Below are positions 6,718-13,008 of a stretch of DNA of 13,008 nucleotides, in pieces. The DNA is taken from NCBI GenBank assembly GCA_002691725.1, contig NZIT01000106.1:1-13008 (forward strand), given 5' to 3'. The position numbers and the translations under genes were made by a program. Below the pieces are notes generated by a model. The model had not been told where the DNA came from. It searched no databases and saw nothing but the letters and a program-made list of their open reading frames with translations. How positions within the stretch are numbered: position 1 is the first letter of the stretch; every line of letters starts with the position of its first letter. This DNA comes from SAR116 cluster bacterium (GTDB lineage Bacteria; Pseudomonadota; Alphaproteobacteria; Puniceispirillales; UBA1172).

Positions 6718-6750
6718 ATGACAACATCGCCTCAATCCGTTTGGATATAA
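6718..6750 (+). other. Ten-codon open frame just ahead of argO (possible leader peptide)
   Basis: ATG at 6718 reads MTTSPQSVWI and stops at TAA 6748-6750, five bases before the argO ATG. An AGG lies four bases ahead of it, and a TATGAT -10-like box is at 6705-6710. It contains no Lys or Arg run, so classical attenuation by exporter substrate is not supported. Short frames arise by chance, hence low confidence. Confidence 0.15.
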
Positions 6751-6755
6751 AAATC

Positions 6756-7376
6756 ATGCTTGCTTTCATCAATGGATTTGGGTTGGGCTTTTCACTTATT
6801 CTTGCTATCGGCGCCCAGAATAGTTTTGTCATCAAACAAGGCTTGCGGCAGCAGCATGTTACTTTGGTTGTGTTATTTTGCGCCTGCTCTGATGCTCTCC
6901 TGATAGGCATTGGTGTTGGCGGCATGGCGCTGGCGGTTCAGGCTCTGATGGCGGATTATACCTATATTCTGGCAATTATTGCCGCCTCATGGCTGTTTAT
7001 TTATGCGGTCATGCATTTCCGTTCAGCTTGGCGCGGTGATTATGATCTGGACATTATGGCCGCGCCGCATACCGACTTGTCATGGCAGAAATCAGTAATG
7101 ACCCTGGCTGTTCTGACCTATGTGAACCCGCATGTCTATCTGGACACAATGGTATTAATCGGCAGCTTTTCCATTGCTTATGATGCGCTCGGAAAATGGC
7201 ATTTTGCGCTTGGTGCCATGTCCGCCAGTTTTGTGTTTTTTGCAGCACTTGGATATGGTGCGAAATACTGCTCACGATATATGACCAGCCGCAAACATTG
7301 GCGTGTCCTGGATATCATTATTGGCATGATCATGCTCGCCATATCAGCTAAATTGCTCATGCTATCTTTAGGCTAG
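6756..7376 (+). CDS. argO: LysE/ArgO-family amino-acid exporter
   Basis: This is an inner-membrane exporter of the LysE superfamily, 206 aa, close to E. coli ArgO (211). ATG 6756 gives MLAFINGFGLGFSLILAIGA, which aligns with the ArgO N-terminus; a TTG at 6741 would add five residues and has no better ribosome-binding site. GAQNSFVIKQGL (19-30) and NPHVYLDT (124-131) are the diagnostic ArgO/LysE motifs. About five or six hydrophobic helices are visible, with a polar loop near residues 88-112. Family members export arginine, lysine or analogues such as canavanine. It is divergent from sitA and convergent with the puuB-like gene, with which it shares the CTAG at its stop. No LysG/ArgP regulator gene is beside it. 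Substrate is inferred from family. Confidence 0.88.
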   Translation: MLAFINGFGLGFSLILAIGAQNSFVIKQGLRQQHVTLVVLFCACSDALLIGIGVGGMALAVQALMADYTYILAIIAASWLFIYAVMHFRSAWRGDYDLDIMAAPHTDLSWQKSVMTLAVLTYVNPHVYLDTMVLIGSFSIAYDALGKWHFALGAMSASFVFFAALGYGAKYCSRYMTSRKHWRVLDIIIGMIMLAISAKLLMLSLG

Positions 7377-7383
7377 AAGCCTA
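7369..7383. terminator. Hairpin spanning the two convergent stop codons of argO and puuB-like gene
   Basis: TAGGCT (7369-7374) and AGCCTA (7378-7383) are perfect complements around AGA. Both stop codons lie in the CTAG at 7373-7376. There is no strong T-run on either side, so it would be at best a weak bidirectional terminator. There is no other sequence between the genes that could end either transcript. Confidence 0.35.
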
Positions 7384-8677
7384 GTTTATCGCGGAGCATA
7401 TACCAATTCATGCCTATCACCAGCGATGGCCAACGGAGCATGTCACCACCGGGGAAACGCGGCACGTTCAGCCCTGCCATGCAATCAAAGCCTTCTGAGA
7501 CGCCGGCGGTGGCTTCTGCCAATAGCTTGCCTGCCAAACTAGCCATAGCAACGCCGTGACCCGAATAGCCAGATGCCGACATAACATTTCCATTGAGCCG
7601 CATAAAACATGGCATCCGATTAACCGTAATCGCCAACGTGCCGCCCCAAGCATAGTCTAGCGGGATACCCTTGATCTGTGGGAAGACATTGAAAAGCGGC
7701 TTCGATACCATGGCACGGATATCTTTGGGAAAGCGATAGCTGACATTTTCACCGCCCCCAAAAATCAGCCGATTGTCATGTGATCGGCGAAAGTAATTCA
7801 AGACGAACTTACTATCAGCAACAGCAATATCACTTGCCAGAATAGCCGGTGCTGCATCAGCCAATGGTGCGGTCGCAACGATAAAGTTATTGATCGGCAT
7901 GACGCGCCGCGCCACGGGTTTGTTTAATGCCCCTAGATATCCATTACAGGCAAGGATCAGATGATCAGCATGGATAGCACCTGTATCGGTCATGACACTT
8001 GGCGTTTTGCCCTCAATAATTCGCCTCACCATGCTATTTTCATATATGGTGACACCAGCCGCTAATGCCGCCCTGCCAAGCCCCAACACATAGGCTAAAG
8101 GATGCAAATGACCGGCATCATGATCAACACTGCCGCCTTGATAGACAGGTGAGCCAATCATCTCATGGATCGTATCGCGGTCACATGCTTCGATATGATT
8201 GTAGTTGTATTCGCGCTGAAGTTTTTCGACATAGCGGTGATCGTCATCGACTTCGCTTTGCCGCCAGCATGTATGAGCTATGCCGGGCTTATAATGGCAA
8301 TCAATCTTATGTGTTTTGATCAGCGATTTTACGAGCGCCTTAGCATCTTCGGCTAATCCCCATAATTGCCGAGCCTTATCCATGCCATAGGTTTTCTCAA
8401 GCCGATCTTGTTCAACACGCTGGCCACTGCCAACTTGCCCGCCATTGCGGCCAGACGCACCAAAGCCGATGCGGTGCGCATCAAGTACCCGAACATCATA
8501 GCCGCGTTTGGCCAGATGCAGAGCCGCCGATAACCCGGTAAAGCCTGCCCCGACAATAACGATATCGGCTTTATGGTCACCTTTTAATGGCGGCTGTAAT
8601 GGCAACTGGCTGACCGTATCAGCATAATAGCTCGGCGGATATTGCCCTTGTTCATCATTAGCGGTCAGCAGGTTCAT
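7373..8677 (-). CDS. puuB: PuuB-like gamma-glutamyl-amine oxidase (FAD, DAO family)
   Basis: This is a flavoprotein oxidase expected to convert a gamma-glutamylated amine, classically gamma-glutamylputrescine, to the aldehyde with release of ammonia and H2O2. The 434-aa length is near E. coli PuuB. The order of motifs follows PuuB: PPSYYADT near the N-terminus, the FAD Rossmann motif IVIVGAGFTGLSAALHLA (40-57), RIGFGASGRNGGQ (69-81), a DHDAGHLHPL segment (185-194), FGGGE (306-310) and the C-terminal ASGYSGHGVA (368-377). The C-terminus ends YMLRDKLGF, matching YSLRDRLGV of PuuB. ATG 8677 is chosen because it overlaps the upstream stop as ATGA; a TTG 30 bases earlier is unlikely. It follows the puuA-like gene, which supports the pathway. 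A general amino-acid or sarcosine oxidase is the alternative. Confidence 0.85.
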   Translation of the reverse strand: MNLLTANDEQGQYPPSYYADTVSQLPLQPPLKGDHKADIVIVGAGFTGLSAALHLAKRGYDVRVLDAHRIGFGASGRNGGQVGSGQRVEQDRLEKTYGMDKARQLWGLAEDAKALVKSLIKTHKIDCHYKPGIAHTCWRQSEVDDDHRYVEKLQREYNYNHIEACDRDTIHEMIGSPVYQGGSVDHDAGHLHPLAYVLGLGRAALAAGVTIYENSMVRRIIEGKTPSVMTDTGAIHADHLILACNGYLGALNKPVARRVMPINNFIVATAPLADAAPAILASDIAVADSKFVLNYFRRSHDNRLIFGGGENVSYRFPKDIRAMVSKPLFNVFPQIKGIPLDYAWGGTLAITVNRMPCFMRLNGNVMSASGYSGHGVAMASLAGKLLAEATAGVSEGFDCMAGLNVPRFPGGDMLRWPSLVIGMNWYMLRDKLGF

Positions 8678-10029
8678 ACATTCATCAACAAATGTTCGCG
8701 TTCCCAAGGGCTTATCACCTGCTGATAAGCCGTATATTCCAGCCGCTTAATGGCCGAATAAATATGACAGAAATCAGGGTGCAACACCTCATGCATGGCG
8801 GTCGCTTGATCAAAAATATCGACTGCATCAGACAGATTATTAGGCAGTTCTTGATCAATCGCATGGGCATCCTGGGTAAATTGATCACGCGGTTGACGTT
8901 TTTCAATTATACCCAAATAGCCACATGCTAATGATGCGGCAATCCCCAGATACGGATTAACATCCATTCCCGGCAAGCGGTTTTCAATGCGCCTGGAGCT
9001 AGCCTCAGATATCGGAACCCGCAAGCCTGTTGTCCGATTATCAACCCCCCATTCCAGATTGATAGGGGCGGCAAAATCACGAATATAACGGCGATAGCTA
9101 TTTACATATGGCGCCATGATGGCAACAGCCTCTGGCATATGATTTTGCATACCTGCAATGAAATGCATAAAGATATCGCTGTTCTCACCATCAGAAGTGA
9201 CAAAGATGTTATCGCCTGTTTTCATATCAACAACCGAATGATGCAGATGCATGGCACTGCCCGGCTCATCCTGAATAGGCTTAGCCATGAAAGTCGCAAA
9301 ACAGTTATGCCGTAAGGCGGCTTCTCTGATCATTCTTTTGAAATAGAACACCTCATCAGCAAGCCGTAACGGGTCACCATGTTGCAGATTAAGTTCAACT
9401 TGCCCGGACCCGCCTTCTTGCAAAATGCCATCAATCTCAAGCCCCTGCATTTCGGCAAAATCATAGATATCATCAATGACAGGCCCATATTCATCAATGG
9501 CTGACATTGAATAGGATTGACGCGCCGCAACACGCCGCCCTGATCGCCCCATTGGCGGCTCAATCGGCTGATTAGGGTCGGTATTTGGCGCCACCAAAAA
9601 GAACTCCATCTCCGGGGCTACGATAGGCCGCAATCCAAGCTCATGATAAAGGGAAATGACGCGCTTCAAGACATTGCGCGGCGCCACCGGATAAAGCGTA
9701 TCATTCTGATCATAAACATCATGAATGATTTGCAAGGTTACGTCACCTGTCCACGGCGCGGCGCTAGCGGTGGCATAATCTGGCCGCAAGATCATATCAG
9801 GTTCAATCTGATTGATCAGTGTATCATCCATCCAGTCACCAGTAATCGACTGGGTGAAAATTGATGTTGGCAGATGAAAATAGGACTGTTTTGAAAATTT
9901 ATTTGCTGGCATAGCTTTGCCGCGCGCAATACCGGATAAATCAGCTACTAAACACTCAACCTCATCCAGACGGCGGGTTCTGATATATTCTTGAGCAGGC
10001 TCAGGAATATGGGTTATCCACTCTGCCAT
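8674..10029 (-). CDS. puuA: PuuA-like gamma-glutamyl-amine synthetase (glutamine synthetase family)
   Basis: This enzyme of the glutamine-synthetase superfamily is expected to join glutamate to an amine with ATP, the first step of the Puu pathway. It has 451 aa. GS catalytic motifs are present: PEMEFFL (139-145), LQEGGSGQVELNL (203-215), FMAKPIQDEPGSAMHLHHS (247-265), INLEWGVDNRTTGLRVP (323-339) and RIENRLPGMDVNPYL (347-361). The C-terminal region has DQELP (392-396) where adenylylated GlnA enzymes carry a Tyr, so it is not a canonical GlnA regulated by GlnE. The start ATG 10029 has AGGATTTTGT directly before it. The gene leads a two-gene operon with the puuB-like gene. Substrate could be putrescine, ethanolamine or another amine; family assignment is firm and substrate is inferred. 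Confidence 0.88.
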   Translation of the reverse strand: MAEWITHIPEPAQEYIRTRRLDEVECLVADLSGIARGKAMPANKFSKQSYFHLPTSIFTQSITGDWMDDTLINQIEPDMILRPDYATASAAPWTGDVTLQIIHDVYDQNDTLYPVAPRNVLKRVISLYHELGLRPIVAPEMEFFLVAPNTDPNQPIEPPMGRSGRRVAARQSYSMSAIDEYGPVIDDIYDFAEMQGLEIDGILQEGGSGQVELNLQHGDPLRLADEVFYFKRMIREAALRHNCFATFMAKPIQDEPGSAMHLHHSVVDMKTGDNIFVTSDGENSDIFMHFIAGMQNHMPEAVAIMAPYVNSYRRYIRDFAAPINLEWGVDNRTTGLRVPISEASSRRIENRLPGMDVNPYLGIAASLACGYLGIIEKRQPRDQFTQDAHAIDQELPNNLSDAVDIFDQATAMHEVLHPDFCHIYSAIKRLEYTAYQQVISPWEREHLLMNV

Positions 10030-10045
10030 ACAAAATCCTATCCTA

Positions 10046-10068
10046 AGTTTCGGGCTTCAGTTTCGGGC
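10046..10068. repeat. Direct repeat in the puuA-like leader
   Basis: AGTTTCGGGC occurs twice (10046-10055 and 10059-10068) with a 13-base period, between the predicted promoter and the puuA-like ATG. A regulator half-site pair or a small duplication are both possible. Confidence 0.5.
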
Positions 10069-10073
10069 ATATT

Positions 10074-10102
10074 TTTATCACGCATCAGAAGTCTATTGTC
10101 AA
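10074..10102 (-). promoter_or_regulatory. Predicted sigma-70-type promoter of the puuA-puuB-like operon
   Basis: On the minus strand, a perfect -35 TTGACA (10102-10097) is followed by a 17-base spacer and a -10 GATAAA (10079-10074), four of six matches. Transcription would start near 10066, leaving a short leader of about 37 bases to the ATG at 10029. It is the best promoter match in the window. Confidence 0.55.
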
Positions 10103-10237
10103 ACGCCTACATGCAATGATAGCTAAGTCTGCATTAATCTTGGCGACGAATGATTACCATTGATAAATGTTGCGTTTTCATAGATTGTCAAATGGCTAAA
10201 CACATATCCTTCCTCACCTAACATGTGGAAACATATC

Positions 10238-11530
10238 ATGACAGCATCAACTCCAACGCAATTATCCCAACCCGCATCCCAACATAAAGATATTATTATT
10301 ATTGGGGCGAGCCATGCCGGCATTGCTTGTGCGGAGCGGCTACGCAAGCTGGGGCATGAGGGCAGCATTACGGTAATTGACCGGCTCAAGGGCTTGCCAC
10401 TTGAACGGCCACCGCTATCAAAGGCGTTTCTGAAATCGGCTGAAAGCGATGAGACGGCATTTGCTCTGCGTTCCGAAAGCTGGTTTGCTGATAACCAGAT
10501 CACGTTAATGGCTGGCGTGACGGTAACTCAGATTGCGCCACAAGATCATCAGCTCACCCTTGATAATGGCGATACCCTGGGATGGCATCAGCTGGTGTTG
10601 GCAACCGGGGCATATCCGCGGCCACTCCCCATATCTGGCGGCGATAATAAAAATATTATGATGCTTCGGCATCCGGTCGATGCGCGGGCGTTGCGGTCAA
10701 AGCTGAATGCTGCCAAGCATGTCATCATCATTGGCGGCGGCTACATAGGGTTAGAGGTCGCAGCCAGTGCCAGAACTTTAGGCAAAGAGGTATCGGTGAT
10801 CGAAGCCGCTGATCGTTTGCTTGCTCGCGTTGCCAGTGCCGAGGCGTCCGCATATTTTCAAGCGCTCCACCAAGCCAATGGCGTTGCTATTCACACGCAA
10901 GCTCAAGTCAGCGGCATTGCCGAGACAGAGACTAAGATGCAGGTTTTGATCGGCGATAACAAAGCCAATAACGCAACCATGGATGCTGATCTGATAGTCG
11001 CTGGCATTGGCGTTATTCCGGATATGGACTTAGCCGCCAAGGCTGGACTTAGCACGGGTAATGGGGTGCTGACTGATGCATTTTATCGCTCCAGCGCGGC
11101 TGATATCTATGCGATTGGTGATGTTGCGCTGCCTGCTCACGGCTACACGAACGGCACGATCAGGTTAGAATCTGTTCATCATGCGCAGATGAGTGCAGAT
11201 ATTGCGGCGCAGTCCATGATGGGGCAAGCGGCAGATGCGCATGAAACCCCATGGTTCTGGTCAGAACAATATGATGTGCGTCTGCAATCCGCAGGACTAG
11301 TGCCAGCAGATCATGACACTGTTCGGCGCGAAGGCCGGCGGCAAGGGCAGGTATCGTTTTGGTCATTTTCAGCAAATGGAAAATTGGCAGCGGTCGAGGC
11401 GCTTAATGACAGTCAGGCCTATATGGTTGGCCGCCATTTATTGTCCTCACCTGATCCAGAAAACAGGATCACTAAAGCCTTGATTGCTGATCCTGCAACC
11501 GAGCTTAAGACCTTAATGAAAAGACCTTAA
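10238..11530 (+). CDS. FAD-dependent ferredoxin reductase (putidaredoxin/rhodocoxin-reductase type)
   Basis: This is a NAD(P)H-dependent flavoprotein that passes electrons to a small iron-sulfur protein, 430 aa from ATG 10238. That start has GGAAA about six bases upstream; an ATG at 10223 has no such site. Using numbering from 10238: the FAD motif DIIIIGASHAGIACAERL (18-35), ERPPLSK (56-62), LATGAYPRPL (121-130), a second Rossmann motif VIIIGGGYIGLEVAASA (162-178) for the pyridine nucleotide, YAIGDVA (291-297) and the RLESVHHAQ segment (309-317). The last is typical of ferredoxin reductases of monooxygenase and dioxygenase systems (ThcD, CamA, BphA4). The C-terminal reductase domain is present (WFWSEQYDVRLQSAGL). 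No ferredoxin, P450 or Rieske oxygenase gene is visible nearby. Nitrite reductase NirB-like or AIF-like flavoproteins are weaker alternatives. Confidence 0.88.
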   Translation: MTASTPTQLSQPASQHKDIIIIGASHAGIACAERLRKLGHEGSITVIDRLKGLPLERPPLSKAFLKSAESDETAFALRSESWFADNQITLMAGVTVTQIAPQDHQLTLDNGDTLGWHQLVLATGAYPRPLPISGGDNKNIMMLRHPVDARALRSKLNAAKHVIIIGGGYIGLEVAASARTLGKEVSVIEAADRLLARVASAEASAYFQALHQANGVAIHTQAQVSGIAETETKMQVLIGDNKANNATMDADLIVAGIGVIPDMDLAAKAGLSTGNGVLTDAFYRSSAADIYAIGDVALPAHGYTNGTIRLESVHHAQMSADIAAQSMMGQAADAHETPWFWSEQYDVRLQSAGLVPADHDTVRREGRRQGQVSFWSFSANGKLAAVEALNDSQAYMVGRHLLSSPDPENRITKALIADPATELKTLMKRP

Positions 11531-11548
11531 AAAATGAAAAGGCCTTAA
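11507..11548. repeat. Three copies of AAGRCCTTAA at the 3' end of the ferredoxin reductase gene
   Basis: AAGACCTTAA (11507-11516), AAGACCTTAA (11521-11530) and AAGGCCTTAA (11539-11548) lie in succession. The latter two are part of longer units, ATGAAAAGACCTTAA and ATGAAAAGGCCTTAA. The second copy supplies the stop codon. It looks like local duplication that lengthened or replaced the gene end. No hairpin with a T-run is seen in the 46-base gap before the convergent pncA stop. Confidence 0.6.
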
Positions 11549-11576
11549 ATGAGAAAATTGTAAATCAGATATTGGC

Positions 11577-12188
11577 TTATGTATCTGCCATGGTAATGAG
11601 CTCAACGCCAGCCTCTGCCATCGCCTCAGTCATTGCCGCTAATGAGCCGCCAAGGTCAATGGCGCGTGACGCATCCATCACCACCTGACAGCTAAATCCA
11701 CATTTGCGAGCGTCTAAGGCAGAAAACGCCACACAGAAATCTGTTGCCAGCCCGGCCATGACAACATGCGTTATGCCTCGGTCATTCAAATATCCGGTGA
11801 GACCTGTTGTTGTTTTATGATCATTTTCAAAAAAGGCTGAGTACGAATCAACCTCACGGCGATAGCCTTTGCGAATAATCAATTCCGCCCGATCTATATT
11901 TAAATGATCATGGAACATGGCGCCATTTGTGCCTTGCACACAATGATCTGGCCACAGGGTTTGCTCACCATATGGCATGGTAATGGTGGTTAATGGATCA
12001 TGCCCATCATGCTCACTGGCAAAACTGGAATGTCCTGATGGATGCCAATCCTGGGTCAGGATGACATGATCATATGTATTGATTAGCGCATTGATCGGCG
12101 CTACTACCGCATCGCCATCATTGACGGCCAGCGCGCCACCCGGACAAAAATCATTCTGAACATCAATAGCAATAAATGCGGTTGTCAT
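11577..12188 (-). CDS. pncA: Nicotinamidase/pyrazinamidase PncA
   Basis: This cytoplasmic isochorismatase-fold amidase converts nicotinamide to nicotinate and ammonia in NAD salvage, 203 aa (normal about 210). The catalytic triad is visible: D9 in AIDVQNDF, K107 in IIRKGYR and C152 in LATDFCVAFSALDA. The metal site D47, H49 and H82 is present in TQDWHPSGHSSF and WPDHCVQGT, with H53 nearby. The cis-peptide region MAGLATDFCV is intact. The start ATG 12188 has a strong GAGGAG seven bases upstream. It is a single-gene unit, convergent with the ferredoxin reductase and divergent from dctP. No other NAD-salvage gene is beside it. Confidence 0.95.
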   Translation of the reverse strand: MTTAFIAIDVQNDFCPGGALAVNDGDAVVAPINALINTYDHVILTQDWHPSGHSSFASEHDGHDPLTTITMPYGEQTLWPDHCVQGTNGAMFHDHLNIDRAELIIRKGYRREVDSYSAFFENDHKTTTGLTGYLNDRGITHVVMAGLATDFCVAFSALDARKCGFSCQVVMDASRAIDLGGSLAAMTEAMAEAGVELITMADT

Positions 12189-12304
12189 CCGCTTCTCCTC
12201 AATTAAAAACGATGGTATTTATATTGAAAGCAGGTCAAGCTGGCAGAATCAAGCTTTGTTGGTTAATTTTATCGCCAAAAACACAAAAATAAATGCAAAT
12301 ATAT

Positions 12305-12374
12305 TTGACGAAAATAAATATTATAGTGAGTTTCCGTCAATTATTAGGTGTATAATTCTATATTTTGGTTGACG
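12305..12374 (+). promoter_or_regulatory. Regulatory region between pncA and dctP with three TTGACG elements and a TATAAT
   Basis: The 296-base gap has no gene. TTGACG occurs at 12305-12310 and 12369-12374, and as its complement CGTCAA at 12335-12340. The first two form an inverted pair with longer flanks, ATTTGACGAAA and TTTCCGTCAAT. A perfect -10 TATAAT lies at 12351-12356 without a good -35. The last TTGACG could itself be a -35, with TATCTA (12391-12396) after 16 bases. These are candidate promoter and operator elements for the TRAP gene. Confidence 0.35.
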
Positions 12375-12472
12375 TATTATCTGTCATGCCTATCTATGAA
12401 GCTGTAAGGTTTCTGAAATATTTCTGAAAAATCAGGAATTGATTGAACCTAGTTTAACGTTAATCCATAATC

Positions 12473-12478
12473 AGGAGG
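12473..12478 (+). promoter_or_regulatory. Strong ribosome-binding site of the TRAP binding-protein gene
   Basis: AGGAGG lies six bases ahead of ATG 12485. The perfect match suggests high expression, as expected for a periplasmic binding protein. Confidence 0.75.
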
Positions 12479-12484
12479 ATTATT

Positions 12485-13008
12485 ATGAAACGTCGTGACC
12501 TCATTATTGGTGGCGCAGTAGGTGTGGCGGCTGGTGTCGTTGGCACTACTTTAGTTAACCAAAATCAAAAAGATAAGGGCTTGTCCGCCCCTTCCGTTAA
12601 TAAAGAACGCATTGAAGTTGCTATGGTATCAACTTGGCCACGGGATTTCCCTGGTCTTGGAACTGGCGCTCAGCGGTTTGCCCAATCAGTAACAGATGCA
12701 ACCGATGGCCGTATTCAGGTTACCTATTATGCGGCTGGTGAACGTGTTGGTGCTTTTGACTCATTCGATGAAGTTGCCTCTGGTAACGCGCAAATTTATC
12801 ATGGCGCTGATTACTACTGGAAAGGCAAGCATCCTGGCTGGGCGTATTTTACCGCTGTCCCGTTTGGTCTAACCTACACGGAAATTGATGCTTGGATGAA
12901 GTTTATGGGCGGCCAAGAGCTTCATGATGAACTTGCTGGCTCATTCGGCTTGAAATGTATCCCTTGCGGAAACACTGGCGTTCAGTGGGGTGGTTGGTTC
13001 AACAAAGA
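12485..13008 (+). CDS. dctP: TRAP transporter substrate-binding protein, DctP/TakP-like (5' part only)
   Basis: This is the first 174 codons of a TRAP (tripartite ATP-independent periplasmic) binding protein; full-length members have about 330-370 aa, so roughly half is missing beyond the right edge. MKRRDLIIGGAVGVAAGVVG is a twin-arginine signal peptide, so export folded through Tat is likely. The mature part shows VAMVSTWPRDFPGLGTGAQRFA (residues about 46-67), DGRIQVTYYAAGE, an EVASGNAQIYHGADYYWKGKHP segment, VPFGLTYTEIDAWM and NTGVQWGGWFNK. These are characteristic of the TakP/keto-acid-type DctP subgroup. Substrates in that subgroup are 2-oxo acids and related carboxylates; the exact one cannot be read here. 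DctQ and DctM membrane subunits are expected downstream. Confidence 0.88.
   Translation, partial: MKRRDLIIGGAVGVAAGVVGTTLVNQNQKDKGLSAPSVNKERIEVAMVSTWPRDFPGLGTGAQRFAQSVTDATDGRIQVTYYAAGERVGAFDSFDEVASGNAQIYHGADYYWKGKHPGWAYFTAVPFGLTYTEIDAWMKFMGGQELHDELAGSFGLKCIPCGNTGVQWGGWFNK

Noticed and set aside
7373..8677. Sarcosine oxidase acting on the creatinase product
   Set aside because: Attractive functionally, but the motif order and termini match PuuB, and it is coupled to a puuA-like gene on a separate transcript from creatinase.
8674..10029. Canonical glutamine synthetase GlnA
   Set aside because: The adenylylation Tyr context is absent, the N-terminal half matches PuuA-type enzymes, and a PuuB-like oxidase is translationally coupled.
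10123..10503. Minus-strand frame of 126 codons upstream of and opposite the ferredoxin reductase
   Set aside because: It overlaps the FAD-binding domain of a confident gene in antisense; no start signal and no family resemblance.
1..13008. CRISPR array, tRNA, rRNA, insertion sequence or prophage genes
   Set aside because: No spaced identical repeats of suitable length, no cloverleaf or rRNA-like sequence, and no transposase, integrase or phage-type protein in any frame.

Overview
The window looks like chromosome from a free-living, probably marine alphaproteobacterium of moderate GC (roughly mid-40s to 50 percent by eye). The Aap/Bzt-type amino-acid transporter, a SitABCD metal importer, TRAP-type solute uptake and dense, often overlapping genes all fit. 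A SAR116-like lineage (Puniceispirillales) is my best guess, but it rests on gene content only. I see no mobile element, rRNA, tRNA, CRISPR array or phage gene.

Layout, left to right. (1) 1-2711, minus strand: a creatinase, then the periplasmic binding protein AapJ, then the 5' end of the permease AapQ, which runs off the left edge. (2) 2987-6535, minus strand: a tightly coupled sitA-sitB-sitC-sitD operon for a Mn/Fe ABC importer; every junction overlaps by 1 or 4 bases. (3) 6756-7376, plus strand: an ArgO/LysE-type exporter divergent from sitA. The shared upstream region carries a strong dyad that may be a metalloregulator operator. (4) 7373-10029, minus strand: a puuA-like gamma-glutamyl-amine synthetase followed by a puuB-like FAD oxidase, joined by an ATGA overlap. 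(5) 10238-11530, plus strand: a ferredoxin (rubredoxin/putidaredoxin-type) reductase. (6) 11577-12188, minus strand: nicotinamidase PncA. (7) 12485 to the right edge, plus strand: the 5' part of a Tat-exported TRAP binding protein.

How they may work together. The theme is scavenging of dissolved organic nitrogen and metals. Creatinase would release sarcosine and urea from creatine, and the adjacent Aap-type transporter may bring in its substrate or related amino acids. PuuA/PuuB would glutamylate and then oxidise an amine such as putrescine. PncA recycles nicotinamide. SitABCD supplies Mn or Fe.

No clear undescribed multi-gene system is visible. The most distinctive signals are the creatinase-Aap linkage with its dyad-rich upstream region, the AT-rich nested repeats in front of aapJ, the sitA/argO operator candidate, and a ferredoxin reductase with no visible ferredoxin or oxygenase partner. 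Two partial genes, at the left and right edges, are read directly from the sequence.
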